Source: Devosia sp. 2618 (GTDB lineage: Bacteria; Pseudomonadota; Alphaproteobacteria; Rhizobiales; Devosiaceae). From it: a stretch of 64,000 bases of DNA. Where the stretch lies: assembly GCF_040546815.1 (NCBI RefSeq), contig NZ_JBEPOO010000001.1, forward strand, positions 124,001 through 188,000, written 5' to 3'. This document shows, piece by piece, positions 33,400 through 43,329 of this stretch. A program made the translations under genes and the position numbers. The notes below the pieces were generated by a model, which made no database searches, was not told the origin of the DNA, and saw only the letters and a program-made list of their open reading frames with translations. How positions within the stretch are numbered: position 1 is the stretch's first letter; every line of letters starts with the position of its first letter.

Positions 33400-33708
33400 A
33401 TGACCATGGACCGCACTTCGGCCCAATATGATATCGAAAAGAAATCGCTGCTCGTTGCCTATCTGCTATGGGCGCTGCTTGGCTATGTCGGGGCGCATCG
33501 GTTTTATCTCGGGCGGCCGGTGAGCGGGATTATCATGCTGGCGCTGTCCGCGGTGACACTGGTGCTGACATTCGTGTCGTTTGGCCTGTTGGGCTTTTTA
33601 TGGTTCGCGGTGGCGCTGTGGTGGCTGATTGATGCCCTGCTGATCCCCGGCATTGTGGGGCGCAGCAATAGTCGCATTGCTGATCGCGTGTTTTCAACGC
33701 GACGCTGA
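33400..33708 (+). CDS. TM2-domain membrane protein
   Basis: A 102-residue protein with a TM2 domain (PF05154). After a polar start it reads LVAYLLWALLGYVGAHRFYL then GRPVSGIIMLALSAVTLVLT, and a third span FGLLGFLWFAVALWWLIDAL. The GxHRFYLG turn is the family hallmark. Function of bacterial TM2 proteins is largely unknown. Start: ATG 33400 with GGAGAACC upstream; ATG 33406 is possible. The longer upstream frame is not hydrophobic and has no support. Confidence 0.85.
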   Translation: MTMDRTSAQYDIEKKSLLVAYLLWALLGYVGAHRFYLGRPVSGIIMLALSAVTLVLTFVSFGLLGFLWFAVALWWLIDALLIPGIVGRSNSRIADRVFSTRR

Positions 33709-33715
33709 CGGAACG

Positions 33716-33747
33716 AAAAAAAGGCCCGCTTGCGCGGGCCTTTTTTA
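33716..33747. terminator. Bidirectional terminator between TM2 gene and pyk
   Basis: An A-run, GGCCCGC (33723-33729), loop TTGC, GCGGGCC (33734-33740), then TTTTTT. It works in both directions for the convergent genes. Confidence 0.92.
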
Positions 33748-33765
33748 TGGGGTGATCGCCAAGGC

Positions 33766-35205
33766 TTAGCTGGAGCCAGCGCCGTCCTGGCGGACGAAGG
33801 CGATGCGCAGCATGTTGGTGGCGCCGGGCGTGCCCAGCGGAATGCCGGCTGTGATGGCGATGCGGTCGCCGGGGCGGGCAAAGCCTTCCTGATAGGAAAT
33901 GACGCAGGCGCGGTCGACCATGTCTTCGAGCGATACGGCATCTTCGGTCTGCACGCAGTGCACGCCCCAGACCACTGACATGCGGCGGATGGTGCGCATG
34001 TTTGGCGACAGCACGATGATCGGCTTGCTGGGCCGTTCGCGGGCGGCGCGAATGCCGGTCGAACCGGATGCGGTATAGGTGACGATAGCGGCCAGATCGA
34101 GCGTTTCGGCAACCTGGCGCGTCGCCGCCGAAATGGCGTCGGCGGCAGTGGCTTCGGGTTCGGTCTGGGCAGCGCGGATGATGCCGCGATAGTTGGCGTC
34201 GCCTTCAACGGCCACGGCAACCTTGTTCATGGTCGCAACGGCTTCGACGGGGTAGGCGCCGGACGCAGACTCGGCCGAGAGCATGATGGCGTCGGCGCCT
34301 TCGAACACGGCAATCGAAACGTCCGAAACTTCGGCGCGGGTCGGGACCGGTGCGGTGATCATCGATTCCAGCATCTGGGTGGCGACGACCACTGGCTTGC
34401 CATAGCGGCGGGCCATGCGGATCATGCGCTTCTGCAGGCCGGGAACGGTTTCGAGCGGCAGTTCAACGCCCAGATCGCCACGTGCCACCATGATGGCGTC
34501 GCACAGCTTGATGATTTCTTCGAGGCGATCGATGGCCTGTGGCTTTTCGATCTTGGCCATGACGCCGGCGCGACCCTGAACGATCTTGCGCACGTCGATG
34601 ATGTCTTCGGGACGCTGGACGAAGGAGAGCGCGATCCAGTCGGCTTCGGCCTTGAGGCCTTCGAGCAGATCGGCGTGATCTTTTTCGGTCAGTGCGCCGG
34701 TGGGCAGCAGGGTGTCTGGCAGCGAGACGCCCTTCTTGTCGCTGAGGCGGCCGCCATAGATGACTTCGGTTTCAATCGAGCCATTACCGACTTTAGTCGC
34801 CTTGAGCGCGAGCTTGCCATCGTCTAGCAAGAGACGGTCACCGACCGAAACGCTCTCGATGATTTCCGGATGGGGCAGGTAAACGCGCTCGGCATTGCCG
34901 TTGTCGTTCTTGTCGCTGTCGAGCGTGAACTTCTGGCCGGCGACCAGATTGACGGCGCCTTCGGCAAACTTCCAGACGCGCAACTTGGGACCCTGAAGGT
35001 CGACCAGGATGCCGAGTGGATGGTTGAGACGTGCCTCGACCGCGCGGATGCGCGCCACGGTCTGATGCAGCACTTCGTGGCTGGCATGGCTCATGTTGAT
35101 ACGGAACACATCGGCGCCGGCCTTGGCCAGTTCCTCGATCATCTTCTCTTCGTGGCTGGCGGGGCCAAGAGTGGCGACGATCTTTGCGCGTCTCATGCGT
35201 CTCAT
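33766..35205 (-). CDS. pyk: Pyruvate kinase
   Basis: A 479-residue pyruvate kinase. Blocks seen are KIVATLGPASHEEKMIEELA, FRINMSHASHE (substrate and ATP binding), the signature IMVARGDLGVELPLE with VMAKIEKPQA carrying the catalytic Lys and metal-binding Glu, and EGADAIMLSAESASGAYPVE. It transfers phosphate from phosphoenolpyruvate to ADP in the last step of glycolysis. The ATG at 35203-35205 overlaps the stop of the upstream DUF1036 gene by 4 bases, an arrangement I recall as common in Hyphomicrobiales. A second ATG three codons in is an alternative. Confidence 0.97.
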   Translation of the reverse strand: MRRMRRAKIVATLGPASHEEKMIEELAKAGADVFRINMSHASHEVLHQTVARIRAVEARLNHPLGILVDLQGPKLRVWKFAEGAVNLVAGQKFTLDSDKNDNGNAERVYLPHPEIIESVSVGDRLLLDDGKLALKATKVGNGSIETEVIYGGRLSDKKGVSLPDTLLPTGALTEKDHADLLEGLKAEADWIALSFVQRPEDIIDVRKIVQGRAGVMAKIEKPQAIDRLEEIIKLCDAIMVARGDLGVELPLETVPGLQKRMIRMARRYGKPVVVATQMLESMITAPVPTRAEVSDVSIAVFEGADAIMLSAESASGAYPVEAVATMNKVAVAVEGDANYRGIIRAAQTEPEATAADAISAATRQVAETLDLAAIVTYTASGSTGIRAARERPSKPIIVLSPNMRTIRRMSVVWGVHCVQTEDAVSLEDMVDRACVISYQEGFARPGDRIAITAGIPLGTPGATNMLRIAFVRQDGAGSS

Positions 35206-35798
35206 TGCGTGTCCGTTTCTTCGGTCGTTATGTCATCCTGAGGCTCGTCGGTGTCGACGTTGTCCGGATCGACAAGGAATGTCGGGTCTTCCAGATCTTC
35301 ACTCGCATCGGGACCAACCACGGCTGGGCCTGCTGCATTCTCGGTCAGTTGCAAAGTCCAGTCGGTGCGGTTTTGCGTGTCGATTTCAAAGAAGCCGGTT
35401 CGCTCATAGCCGCGAGCAAGGCAATCCTCAACCCCGAATATTGTGAAGGTTTCGTCACGTGTGCACATGAAAACCGCGCCATCCCAGGCGCCGCCAGCAA
35501 TGTCGTCCACCGCGAAGATGTAATAGAAACGCCGCTGCAGGTCGCCCTGATAGAGCACGCGGCAATCGCCGGGTGGGGTCTGCCACCAGCCTTCACTCAT
35601 CCAGCCGCGGTCGGCACGATAGCCGAGCGACACTGAAACCAGATTGCTGGTTTCATTACAGATGCGCAGATCGGCACGGGCAGGCGTCGCGAAAAATGCG
35701 AGGCTTGCGAGCATCGCGCCGATCAGGGTCATGCCGAGACGGGTGATATGCAATTTTCTGCCAGCAAACATCGGAAAACGTGCCTTCTTTGAGCCCAT
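35202..35798 (-). CDS. DUF1036 secreted protein
   Basis: A 198-residue protein with the DUF1036 core (PF06282): ADLRICNETSNLVSVSLGYR, GWWQTPPGDCRVLYQGDLQR and AVFMCTRDETFTI. A signal peptide ends at PARADL, so the protein is exported. Four cysteines could form two disulfides. The C-terminal 45 residues are very acidic (many Asp/Glu). Start uncertain: ATG 35798, 35771 or 35732 are all in frame; the last gives the shortest signal peptide and none has a strong ribosome-binding site. It overlaps pyk by 4 bases. Function unknown. Confidence 0.8.
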   Translation of the reverse strand: MGSKKARFPMFAGRKLHITRLGMTLIGAMLASLAFFATPARADLRICNETSNLVSVSLGYRADRGWMSEGWWQTPPGDCRVLYQGDLQRRFYYIFAVDDIAGGAWDGAVFMCTRDETFTIFGVEDCLARGYERTGFFEIDTQNRTDWTLQLTENAAGPAVVGPDASEDLEDPTFLVDPDNVDTDEPQDDITTEETDTQ

Positions 35799-35942
35799 GG
35801 TGACGCATTGGTCAATGGCTAAAGCCGTGATTTGACCGAATTGCGGGTATGCACCCTTCAGCCATGTGGATTGGACCACAAAAGTGTTGAACCGCAGCGC
35901 GGGGTAAGGTTGAACGGGGCCACAGAACAAGAGGATTATGCC

Positions 35943-36206
35943 ATGGCCGTCGAAGACAGCGTTGCACAGGACCAGTTGCGGGCGTTCATCGAGCGCATCG
36001 AGCGCATGGAAGAAGAAAAGGCTGCGATCGCTGCCGACATCAAGGAAATCTACGCCGAAGCCAAGGGCAACGGCTTCGACACCAAAATCCTGCGCAAGAT
36101 CGTGACGATCCGCAAGCAGGACGCCAATGAGCGCATGGAGCAGGAAGCAATCCTGGAACTCTACATGGCTGCTCTGGGCATGGTTGACCATCCGGCCGAC
36201 GACTGA
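35943..36206 (+). CDS. gapR: GapR-family (DUF2312) DNA-binding protein
   Basis: An 87-residue, highly charged helical protein. The core [20 protein letters not shown] and [17 protein letters not shown] match DUF2312 (PF10073). Known: Caulobacter GapR of this family is an essential nucleoid-associated protein that encircles overtwisted DNA ahead of transcription and replication and stimulates topoisomerases. Start: ATG 35943 with AGAGGAT upstream. Terminated by a 15-base perfect hairpin. Family certain; same role inferred. Confidence 0.93.
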   Translation: MAVEDSVAQDQLRAFIERIERMEEEKAAIAADIKEIYAEAKGNGFDTKILRKIVTIRKQDANERMEQEAILELYMAALGMVDHPADD

Positions 36207-36231
36207 TCGCGGCACAAACCGCACGAGATTG

Positions 36232-36276
36232 AATGGGCCTGAGGATCGCGGCATCCTCAGGCCCATTGTTTTTTTG
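36232..36276 (+). terminator. Strong terminator after gapR
   Basis: AATGGGCCTGAGGAT (36232-36246), loop CGCGGC, ATCCTCAGGCCCATT (36253-36267), then GTTTTTTTG. A 15-base perfect stem with a T-run. Confidence 0.95.
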
Positions 36277-36308
36277 TCGATCTTAAGGGCGCTCCCGCAT
36301 AAATTTCA

Positions 36309-36334
36309 CTTCGTTCAGTATTGATTGAACGAAG
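36309..36334. promoter_or_regulatory. Operator of the RND efflux operon
   Basis: CTTCGTTCA (36309-36317), 8 bases, TGAACGAAG (36326-36334): perfect 9-base arms. It ends 21 bases before the MarR-type gene that leads the operon. Probably bound by that regulator for autorepression. Confidence 0.65.
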
Positions 36335-36355
36335 CGAACGATCTAGTGAGTGGCG

Positions 36356-36847
36356 ATGAGCACGCCAGAGTCAGCAGAAGAAAATTTCATCGAGCAGATG
36401 GGATTGATCACGCAGGTGGACGGAGGGCCGCGCATTGCGGGGCGGATCCTCGGCCTTTTGCTGGTTGAGGGCACCGCTTTCAACCTCAGTGAAATGGCCA
36501 AGCGACTCAAGATCAGCAAGGCCAGTGCCAGTACCAATGCGCGGATGCTTGAAGCCAGTGGCATTATCCGGCGGACGGCGCGGCCGGGTGATCGGCAGGA
36601 CTATTACGAACTGGGAAGCGATCCCTTTTCGCGCATGATCAGCTCGATCAGCACGCGGATGCGCGACACGGCGGGGCTGGTGCTGGAAGCGGAAGCGCAG
36701 TTCCTGCCCGGTCAGGAAGCGGCGCGCGCCCGGGTTCACGAGCTGGCCGACTTTTATATGCGTTCAGCGCAATTCATGGCCGGATGGTCGGCCCATATCA
36801 AACATCAGCCTTCTGACGCCCCAACAGAAATCACAGGTCCAAAATGA
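36356..36847 (+). CDS. MarR/GbsR-type regulator of the RND efflux operon
   Basis: A 163-residue winged-helix regulator. The DNA-binding part reads GPRIAGRILGLLLVEGTAFN then LSEMAKRLKISKASASTNAR, the GbsR-like MarR pattern, and a wing GIIRRTARPGDRQDYYE. A helical dimerisation part follows. It is the first gene of the efflux operon and overlaps the adaptor gene by ATGA. A perfect palindrome lies directly upstream, so it probably represses its own operon until a pump substrate binds. Start: ATG 36356; a GTG at 36350 is possible. Confidence 0.87.
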   Translation: MSTPESAEENFIEQMGLITQVDGGPRIAGRILGLLLVEGTAFNLSEMAKRLKISKASASTNARMLEASGIIRRTARPGDRQDYYELGSDPFSRMISSISTRMRDTAGLVLEAEAQFLPGQEAARARVHELADFYMRSAQFMAGWSAHIKHQPSDAPTEITGPK

Positions 36848-38046
36848 CAACCGAACAGCTCAAACCCGAATGGGCCCAGTCGAAGCGGGAAAAGGAAAAT
36901 GTCGAGCGCGTTGCCGCTGGGCTGAAGCCAAAGCGTCGCCGTTGGCCCTGGATCATTCTGGCGCTGATCATTATCGCGGCGGCCGTGGGGTGGTATCTGT
37001 CCAGCCAGCAGCCGGCTGAGACGCCGGTCGTTGAAGCGGAAACTGCGCCGGTGATGCAGATCAATCCGTCGGAGATTTCGACGATCCAGCCCCAGACGCT
37101 GGTGCAGACGGTGCGCGTCACAGGTTCGCTTGAGCCACAGCAGCAGACTGACCTCTCGTCGCAGGTTTCGGGGCGCGTGGTTGCCGTGATGGTGCGGCGC
37201 GGCGATGCGGTCAAGACCGGCGACGTGCTGTTGCAGCTCGATACCGAAAGCCTGCGCATTCAGCTCGATCAGCAGACCAGCACGGCGGAAGCCACGCGGG
37301 CCCAACTGGTGCTGGCGGAAAGCCAGTTGCTGCGCACGACCGACCTGATCGAGCGTGGCCTCGCCGCGTCGTCGGGCATCGAGCAGGCGCAGTCGAGCGT
37401 AAACGCCTTGCGGGCCAATCTGGCAGCGCTGCAGGGGCAGGTTGATGCGGCTCAGATCGCGTTGCAGAACGCGACGCTGAAGTCGCCAATGACCGGTGTC
37501 ATTTCGGAGCGCAGCGTGCAGCCGGGGCAGACCGTGCAGCAGGGTGCAGCGCTGTTCACCATCGTTGATCTGTCGACGCTTGACCTCAACGCTGCGGCGC
37601 CGCTCGGCTCCAGCGCGCTGCTGGCCAAGAACCAAGCCGTGACTATTACCATTGAAGGCGTTGCCAACCGCACGTTTGAAGGCGTGGTGGATCGGATCAA
37701 TCCGGTTGCCGCGACCGGCACGCGGACGATCCCGGTCTATATCTCGCTCGACAATACGGACGGCCTGCTGCGCGGTGGCATGTTTGCCATCGGTCAGGTG
37801 GTGATCGCCGACCGCCCCGACGCATTGGCGGTGCCGCCAGCGGCGCTACGCGAAGATGCCGAGGGCTATTATGTGCTCAAGCTGGCCGACGGCAAGGTGG
37901 TGCGCCAGGCCATCAAGCAGGGCGGCAGCTGGAACGGCAATCGTCTGGTCGAAATCACCTCGGGCCTTGTGGCTGGCGATGTTGTCGTCACGGCGCCCCT
38001 CACCCAGTTGCAGCCGGACGATCTGGTTGAGATGGTGGAGGGCTAA
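36844..38046 (+). CDS. RND efflux periplasmic adaptor (membrane fusion protein)
   Basis: A 400-residue adaptor of the AcrA/MdtA type. An inner-membrane anchor lies at about residues 37-55 (WPWIILALIIIAAAVGWYLS) instead of a lipobox. The lipoyl halves flank a coiled-coil hairpin: TDLSSQVSGRVVAVMVRRGD and NATLKSPMTGVISERSVQPG. The beta-barrel and membrane-proximal domains follow. It links the inner-membrane pump to an outer-membrane channel. No TolC homologue is encoded here, so the channel must come from elsewhere. Its stop is directly followed by the pump's ATG. Confidence 0.93.
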   Translation: MTTEQLKPEWAQSKREKENVERVAAGLKPKRRRWPWIILALIIIAAAVGWYLSSQQPAETPVVEAETAPVMQINPSEISTIQPQTLVQTVRVTGSLEPQQQTDLSSQVSGRVVAVMVRRGDAVKTGDVLLQLDTESLRIQLDQQTSTAEATRAQLVLAESQLLRTTDLIERGLAASSGIEQAQSSVNALRANLAALQGQVDAAQIALQNATLKSPMTGVISERSVQPGQTVQQGAALFTIVDLSTLDLNAAAPLGSSALLAKNQAVTITIEGVANRTFEGVVDRINPVAATGTRTIPVYISLDNTDGLLRGGMFAIGQVVIADRPDALAVPPAALREDAEGYYVLKLADGKVVRQAIKQGGSWNGNRLVEITSGLVAGDVVVTAPLTQLQPDDLVEMVEG

Positions 38047-41000
38047 ATGTTTCTCACCCGCATCAGCGTAAACCATCCGGTTTTCGCCACCATGATCATG
38101 GTGGCGATGCTGGTTTTTGGTATCTATTCATACCAACGCCTGCCCATCGAGCAGTTGCCCGACATCGACCTTCCGGTCGTTGCCGTGGTGGTCAGCTATC
38201 CCGGCGCCTCGCCGGAAGCGGTCGAGAACGATATCGTTCGACCGATCGAAGAAGCGGTCAATACGATCAGCGGGCTCGACACCATTCAGTCGACCTCGCG
38301 TTCGGGCCAGGCCCTGGTCATCATCCTGTTCGACATGAGCGTCAATTCGCAGGCCGCCGCACAGGACGTGCGCGACCGGCTAGCGACGGTTGAGGCGAAT
38401 TTCCCCGACAATGCGGGCGATGCGCAGGTGCTGCGGTTCGATCCGTCGGAACTGCCAGTGATGTCGCTGGCTGTGAGTTCGGAGACACTGTCGCCGCGCG
38501 ATCTGACCGCGCTGACCGATGACGTCATCGTCAGCCGGCTGTCCAATATTGCCGGTGTCGGTCGTGCGACCGTCGTCGGTGGCGTGCCGCGCCAGCTCAA
38601 TGTTCTGGTCGATCCTGATCGGTTGAACGCCTTCAATGTGGGCGTTGGCGAGGTCATTCAGGCGCTGGGGCAGGACAATCAGAACCTGCCGGCCGGCTCG
38701 ATCACCGATGGTGCCGTGGTGCAGTCCATTCAGGTGGAAGGCCGTATTGAGAACGCCGACGATTTCCTTGAAATCGTAGTATCGCGTCAGGGTGGGCAGG
38801 CGGTTTACCTGCGCGACGTTGCGACCATCGAAGACGGTCAGGCCGATGTGACCAGCCTTGCGCTGCTCAACGGCGAGCGGGCCTTGGCTATCGACGTGGT
38901 CAAGACGCAGGGCGCCAATACGGTCGGCGTTGCCGAAGAGGTGCGCAAGGTCATTGCCAATATGCAGGCCAATGTCCTGCCCGATACGGTGCATCTGGAA
39001 ATCATCACCGACAATGCCGTGCCTGTGGAAGACTCCTTCCACGCGGTGCAGAACATGCTGGTCGAAGGCGCCGTTCTGGCGGTGCTGATCGTCTTTGTGT
39101 TCCTCAACTCGTGGCGGTCGACGGTCATTACCGGCCTGACGCTGCCGATCTCGATCATCGGCACGATGATCGTGCTGTATTTCGCCGGCTTTACCCTCAA
39201 CATGATGACCCTGATGGCGCTGTCGCTGGCGGTGGGTATTCTGATCGACGACGCCATCGTGGTGCGTGAAAACATCATGCGACATCTGCATATGGGCAAG
39301 AGCCACCGTCAGGCGGCGCTTGATGGGACCAACGAAATCGGCCTTGCCGTGTTGGCGACAACGCTGTCGATTGTGGCGGTGTTCCTGCCGGTGGCGTTCA
39401 TGGATGGTATCCTTGGCCGCTTCTTCCTGCAGTTCGGCGTCACCGTTTCGGTGGCAGTGCTGATCTCGCTGTTTGTGGCGTTTACGCTCGATCCGATGAT
39501 GTCTTCGGTCTGGTACGATCCGGCGGCGCATCCCGGCGTCAAGCGTGGTCCGGTGGGCCGCGCCATCAACCAGTTCGACCGGTTCTTCCAGTGGATCAAT
39601 GATGGCTATCGCGGCGTGCTGCGCTGGTGCCTCAAGTTCCGCAAGACCACGCTGGCGGCAGCTTTCCTGTCGTTGATCGGCTCGTTCTTCCTGTTCCCGC
39701 TGGTCGGGGTGGAATTCGTGCCGGCGACCGATACGGGCGAGTTCCAGGTGTCGATCGAAACGCCGACCGGCTCGTCCATCGACTATACGGCAAGCAAGGT
39801 TCGTCAGGTTGACGCGACGCTCAAGCGTTTCCCGGAAGTTGAAAGCACCTATGCCACGATCAATGCGGGCACGACTTCGGGTGATAATCGCGCCAGCGTC
39901 GTCGTTTCGCTTGTGGACAAGGGGCTGCGCAACCGTTCGCCACAGGACATGACGGTGGAAGTGCGTCAGGCCCTGGCACAGATCCCCGGCGCGGAATTCA
40001 CCATTGGTGCCGCGTCCGGTCTGGGCGGTAGCTCGGCGCCGATTTCGATCACCATCTATGGCGATAATTTCACGGTGCTCGAGCAATTGGCCGACCGGCT
40101 GGCGGCGCGCATGCGCTCCATCGAAGGTCTGGAAGACGTCGAGTCGAGCCTTGATGCGGCGCAGCCTGTGCTGGGTGTGCGGATCGACCGAGACCTTGCC
40201 AGCGATCTGGGCGTGAGCCTGTCGCAGATCGGCAATACGCTTGGGCCCATGCTGGGCGGTCAGGAAGTGACCGACTGGACCGCACCAAACGGGGACAATT
40301 ACAAGGTCATGGTTCGCCTGCCGGAATGGGCGCGCAATGACATTGAATCCCTCGGCTCGCTGCCGATCACCCAGAGTGGGGCGACCGGGTCCAATTCGAT
40401 GATCCGGCTCGATCAGGTTGCGCGCATCGTGCAGTCGGAAGGTCCGGGCGAAATCCTGCGTAAGGATCTGTCGCGTCAGGTCAGCGTCACGGCCAATCTG
40501 TCGGGCGTTGGTCTGGGCGATGTGACGGCACAGGTGCAGGCGGCCATCGACAGCATCGAAATGCCGACCGGCTATCGCATCACGCAGGGCGGTGATGTCG
40601 AGCAGTTGGGTGATACGGCGGCGGCAGCGGGTTCTGCGCTATTGCTGGCGGTGATCTTCATCTACCTCGTGCTGGCCAGTCAGTTCGGCAGCTTCCTGCA
40701 GCCGATTGCGATCATGGTGTCGTTGCCACTCGCGTTGATCGGCGTGATGGTGGGTCTGCTGATCGGCGGGTCGACGCTCAACATGTTCTCGGCCATCGGC
40801 TTCATCATGCTGATGGGTCTGGTGGTGAAGAACGCCATTCTGTTGGTCGACAATGCCAACCAGCATGTGCGCGAAGGCTGGAACCTTTATGAGGCGCTGG
40901 TCGAGGCGGGGTCTACCCGTTTCCGCCCGATCATCATGACGACGCTCGCCATGATCTTTGGCATGTTGCCGCTGGCACTGAGCCTGCATGAAGGCAGCGG

Positions 41001-41181
41001 CCAGAACGCGCCGATGGCTCATGCGGTGATCGGTGGCCTGATCAGCTCGACGGCGCTGACGCTGGTCGTGGTGCCGGTGATGCTGACCTATATCGAGTCG
41101 TTGGGACGCTTTATCGGGCGCTTCATGCCCCGCGCGCCCGATGACGAGGAAGCGGCAATCGCAGCCCATCCGGCGGGGTAG
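38047..41181 (+). CDS. RND multidrug efflux pump, HAE-1/AcrB family
   Basis: A 1044-residue pump with the usual 12 membrane spans and two large periplasmic loops. The start [20 protein letters not shown], the proton-relay pair Asp-Asp in [16 protein letters not shown], and the later Lys in [15 protein letters not shown] are all present, as is the internal duplication. It exports hydrophobic drugs or metabolites using the proton gradient. Full length and no damaged key residues. Regulated together with the adaptor by the MarR-type gene upstream. Substrate unknown. Confidence 0.95.
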   Translation: MFLTRISVNHPVFATMIMVAMLVFGIYSYQRLPIEQLPDIDLPVVAVVVSYPGASPEAVENDIVRPIEEAVNTISGLDTIQSTSRSGQALVIILFDMSVNSQAAAQDVRDRLATVEANFPDNAGDAQVLRFDPSELPVMSLAVSSETLSPRDLTALTDDVIVSRLSNIAGVGRATVVGGVPRQLNVLVDPDRLNAFNVGVGEVIQALGQDNQNLPAGSITDGAVVQSIQVEGRIENADDFLEIVVSRQGGQAVYLRDVATIEDGQADVTSLALLNGERALAIDVVKTQGANTVGVAEEVRKVIANMQANVLPDTVHLEIITDNAVPVEDSFHAVQNMLVEGAVLAVLIVFVFLNSWRSTVITGLTLPISIIGTMIVLYFAGFTLNMMTLMALSLAVGILIDDAIVVRENIMRHLHMGKSHRQAALDGTNEIGLAVLATTLSIVAVFLPVAFMDGILGRFFLQFGVTVSVAVLISLFVAFTLDPMMSSVWYDPAAHPGVKRGPVGRAINQFDRFFQWINDGYRGVLRWCLKFRKTTLAAAFLSLIGSFFLFPLVGVEFVPATDTGEFQVSIETPTGSSIDYTASKVRQVDATLKRFPEVESTYATINAGTTSGDNRASVVVSLVDKGLRNRSPQDMTVEVRQALAQIPGAEFTIGAASGLGGSSAPISITIYGDNFTVLEQLADRLAARMRSIEGLEDVESSLDAAQPVLGVRIDRDLASDLGVSLSQIGNTLGPMLGGQEVTDWTAPNGDNYKVMVRLPEWARNDIESLGSLPITQSGATGSNSMIRLDQVARIVQSEGPGEILRKDLSRQVSVTANLSGVGLGDVTAQVQAAIDSIEMPTGYRITQGGDVEQLGDTAAAAGSALLLAVIFIYLVLASQFGSFLQPIAIMVSLPLALIGVMVGLLIGGSTLNMFSAIGFIMLMGLVVKNAILLVDNANQHVREGWNLYEALVEAGSTRFRPIIMTTLAMIFGMLPLALSLHEGSGQNAPMAHAVIGGLISSTALTLVVVPVMLTYIESLGRFIGRFMPRAPDDEEAAIAAHPAG

Positions 41182-41186
41182 GCCGG

Positions 41187-41957
41187 TCAGACTACGGCGA
41201 AGGCGCTGAACGACACATTATCCCGCCCGGCAGTCATCACGCTGCTGGGCGGAACTGTTTCCCAGTGGTCGCCGCTATCGCCGAACGGTTCGGAGGCGAT
41301 GGCAATGCCGGCGTCCATCTGGCGCCAGTAGAGCGAGGGCGGGTGATCGTCGCTCGACCAGCGGAAGGCGCGCAGGGTTTCGCCATCGGCCAGAATGGCG
41401 GTAAAGCGCAGGGCGGTGGTGACGTCATTGGACGCCATGATGCGCAGGCATATGCCCAGCGTCGCGGCGACGGCGGCGACCGGATCGAGCGCCAGACCAT
41501 TGCCGAGCGCGGCAAGGAATATGGCTTCGCTGTCGCCATTGCCACGGCGCTTGGCATAGAGGTCGTCGGGAATGACGGCTTCGATCGAGCGGCGGATGCG
41601 GTCGTAGCCGCCGATCTGGCCATTGTGCATGAAGAGGTGGCGGCCAGCGACGAAGGGGTGGCAATTGGCCATCGAAACTTCGCCCGACGTGGCCGAGCGC
41701 ACATGGGCCAGAAACATCGGGGCGCTGACCTGATGGCAAAGCGAGGCCAGGTTTGCATCGGACCATGCGGGGAGAGTGCCGCGATAGCAGCCCGGTTCGA
41801 GCCGGGCGCCGTACCAGCCAACGCCGCAACCGTCGCCATTGACGACGGTCTTGGCTTCACGCGCGGCCAGCGACTGGTTGACCAGCGACGAGGCGGGTTC
41901 GATCAACAGCTTGTCGAGGAAGACCGACTCCCCCGTGTAAGCGAGGAAGCGGCACAT
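41187..41957 (-). CDS. Class II glutamine amidotransferase
   Basis: A 256-residue Ntn-hydrolase amidotransferase of the YafJ/EgtC-like type. The catalytic Cys2 is exposed by removal of Met (MCRFLAYTGE), with substrate-binding VNGDGCGVGWYG, FLAHVRSAT and CHPFVAGRHLFMHNGQIGG. It hydrolyses glutamine or a gamma-glutamyl amide. No EgtB/EgtD partner is present, so an ergothioneine role is unsupported. The upstream racemase gene ends one base before its ATG, so the two are co-transcribed and may act on related amino acids. Confidence 0.9.
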   Translation of the reverse strand: MCRFLAYTGESVFLDKLLIEPASSLVNQSLAAREAKTVVNGDGCGVGWYGARLEPGCYRGTLPAWSDANLASLCHQVSAPMFLAHVRSATSGEVSMANCHPFVAGRHLFMHNGQIGGYDRIRRSIEAVIPDDLYAKRRGNGDSEAIFLAALGNGLALDPVAAVAATLGICLRIMASNDVTTALRFTAILADGETLRAFRWSSDDHPPSLYWRQMDAGIAIASEPFGDSGDHWETVPPSSVMTAGRDNVSFSAFAVV

Positions 41958-41958
41958 G

Positions 41959-42669
41959 TCAGGCGGCGCGCTCCATCACGTCAGCGAGGGCAAACCGCAC
42001 GGCGGCTTCGGCATGGATGGCGGTCGAGTCATAACCGCGCACCGGCAGGGTTGCCGGATCGACCAGCATCGAGATTTCGGTGCAACCAAGGATCACCGAG
42101 TCGATGCCCTTGGCGCGGGCGGCGTCGATGATGTCGAGATAGCGAGCGCGCGACATGTCGTGCACCTTGCCCTGGCAGAGCTCGTCGAAAATGATGTTGT
42201 GCACGTCGCCGCGCTCGTCATCGCCCGGTGTCAGCACTTCGATGCCGTGCTGCTTCATGCGCTCGGCGTAGAAGCCGTGCTCCATCGTGTAGCGGGTGGC
42301 CAGAAGCAGGGGGCGACGGCGACCATCGGCGAGCAGGGCGTGGGCGGTTTCATCGATGATGTCGATCAGCGGTACGCCACTCATGGCCGCGACGGGCTTG
42401 GAGACCAGATGCATGGTGTTAGTGCAGATCAACACGCAGGATGCGCCGGACCTGGCCAGACCCGCACCAGCTTCGCCGAGCAGGGTGCCGGCATCGTCCC
42501 AGCGGCCGGCCTTTTGCAGTTCAACCACGCGGGTGAAATCGAGCGAGCGCATGGCGATCTCGGCAGAATGCAGGCCACCACGCTGGTTGCGCACTGCTTC
42601 ATTGATGAGGCGATAATACACCGCGGTGGATTCCCAGCTCATGCCGCCGATAAGGCCAATGGTCTTCAT
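41959..42669 (-). CDS. Aspartate/glutamate racemase family protein
   Basis: A 236-residue cofactor-independent amino acid racemase of the YgeA type. The two catalytic cysteines are seen in LICTNTMH (about residue 83) and ILGCTEISML. The start MKTIGLIGGMSWESTAVYYR is the family hallmark. It probably inverts aspartate, glutamate or a broader set of amino acids. It leads a two-gene unit with the amidotransferase and diverges from an Lrp-type regulator, which may control it. Both links are inferred from position. Confidence 0.92.
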   Translation of the reverse strand: MKTIGLIGGMSWESTAVYYRLINEAVRNQRGGLHSAEIAMRSLDFTRVVELQKAGRWDDAGTLLGEAGAGLARSGASCVLICTNTMHLVSKPVAAMSGVPLIDIIDETAHALLADGRRRPLLLATRYTMEHGFYAERMKQHGIEVLTPGDDERGDVHNIIFDELCQGKVHDMSRARYLDIIDAARAKGIDSVILGCTEISMLVDPATLPVRGYDSTAIHAEAAVRFALADVMERAA

Positions 42670-42818
42670 GCTAACGCTCCTATTCTGACCTCGGAGTGTG
42701 CGGCAGGATGGGTGCAGTCGGCGCGCATTGTTGCGAGTGTAATGGCTGGTACTTGCATGTTTTACGCGCGAATTCGGAAAGAGGCGCTTCGGGTTTGCAA
42801 TTGTGGTCCGGATGGCGC

Positions 42819-43295
42819 ATGAATCGCGGCATGCTTGATGATCGCGACCGCAAAATTCTCGACCTGTTGCAGGGTAACGCCGAAATGGCCGTCAACGACA
42901 TTGCCGATGCGGTGTCGCTTTCGGCGTCGGCCTGTTCGCGCCGCATCGCGCGGCTGCGCGAGGAGGGCTATATCGAGCGCTCGGTGGCGCTTCTGAATCG
43001 CAAGAAGCTCGGCCTGCCGACCACGGTCTTCGTCATCGTGCGCACGGGCAAGCATGAGGCCGGCTGGCTCGATGATTTCCACGCGGCGGTCAGCACCATT
43101 CCCGAGATTGTCGAAGTGCACCGGCTGACCGGGAATTTCGATTATATCCTCAAGCTGGTGTTGCCCAATGTGGAGCATTACGACGTCATCTATCGCCAGC
43201 TGGTTGGCCGGGTCGAGCTGTTCGACATGTCGGCCTATATCTCGATGGAAACGGTGAAGCTGTCGACGGGGCTGCCGACGCATTACGTGGGGTGA
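42819..43295 (+). CDS. Lrp/AsnC-family transcriptional regulator
   Basis: A 158-residue Lrp-type regulator. The N-terminal helix-turn-helix reads [20 protein letters not shown] then [20 protein letters not shown]. The C-terminal RAM domain ([20 protein letters not shown] and later [14 protein letters not shown]) binds amino acids and assembles the oligomer. It diverges from the racemase/amidotransferase pair across about 150 bases and may control it in response to an amino acid. Start: ATG 42819; ATG 42831 is possible. The open frame extends to 42696 without coding character. Confidence 0.92.
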   Translation: MNRGMLDDRDRKILDLLQGNAEMAVNDIADAVSLSASACSRRIARLREEGYIERSVALLNRKKLGLPTTVFVIVRTGKHEAGWLDDFHAAVSTIPEIVEVHRLTGNFDYILKLVLPNVEHYDVIYRQLVGRVELFDMSAYISMETVKLSTGLPTHYVG

Positions 43296-43329
43296 GGGAG
43301 GCATCCACCGGAAGTGCCTATGCACCCAG

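Noticed and set aside
41187..42669. Amidotransferase and racemase considered as an ergothioneine or D-amino-acid antibiotic cluster
   Set aside because: No EgtB, EgtD or synthetase gene is adjacent; only a generic two-gene amino acid unit can be supported.
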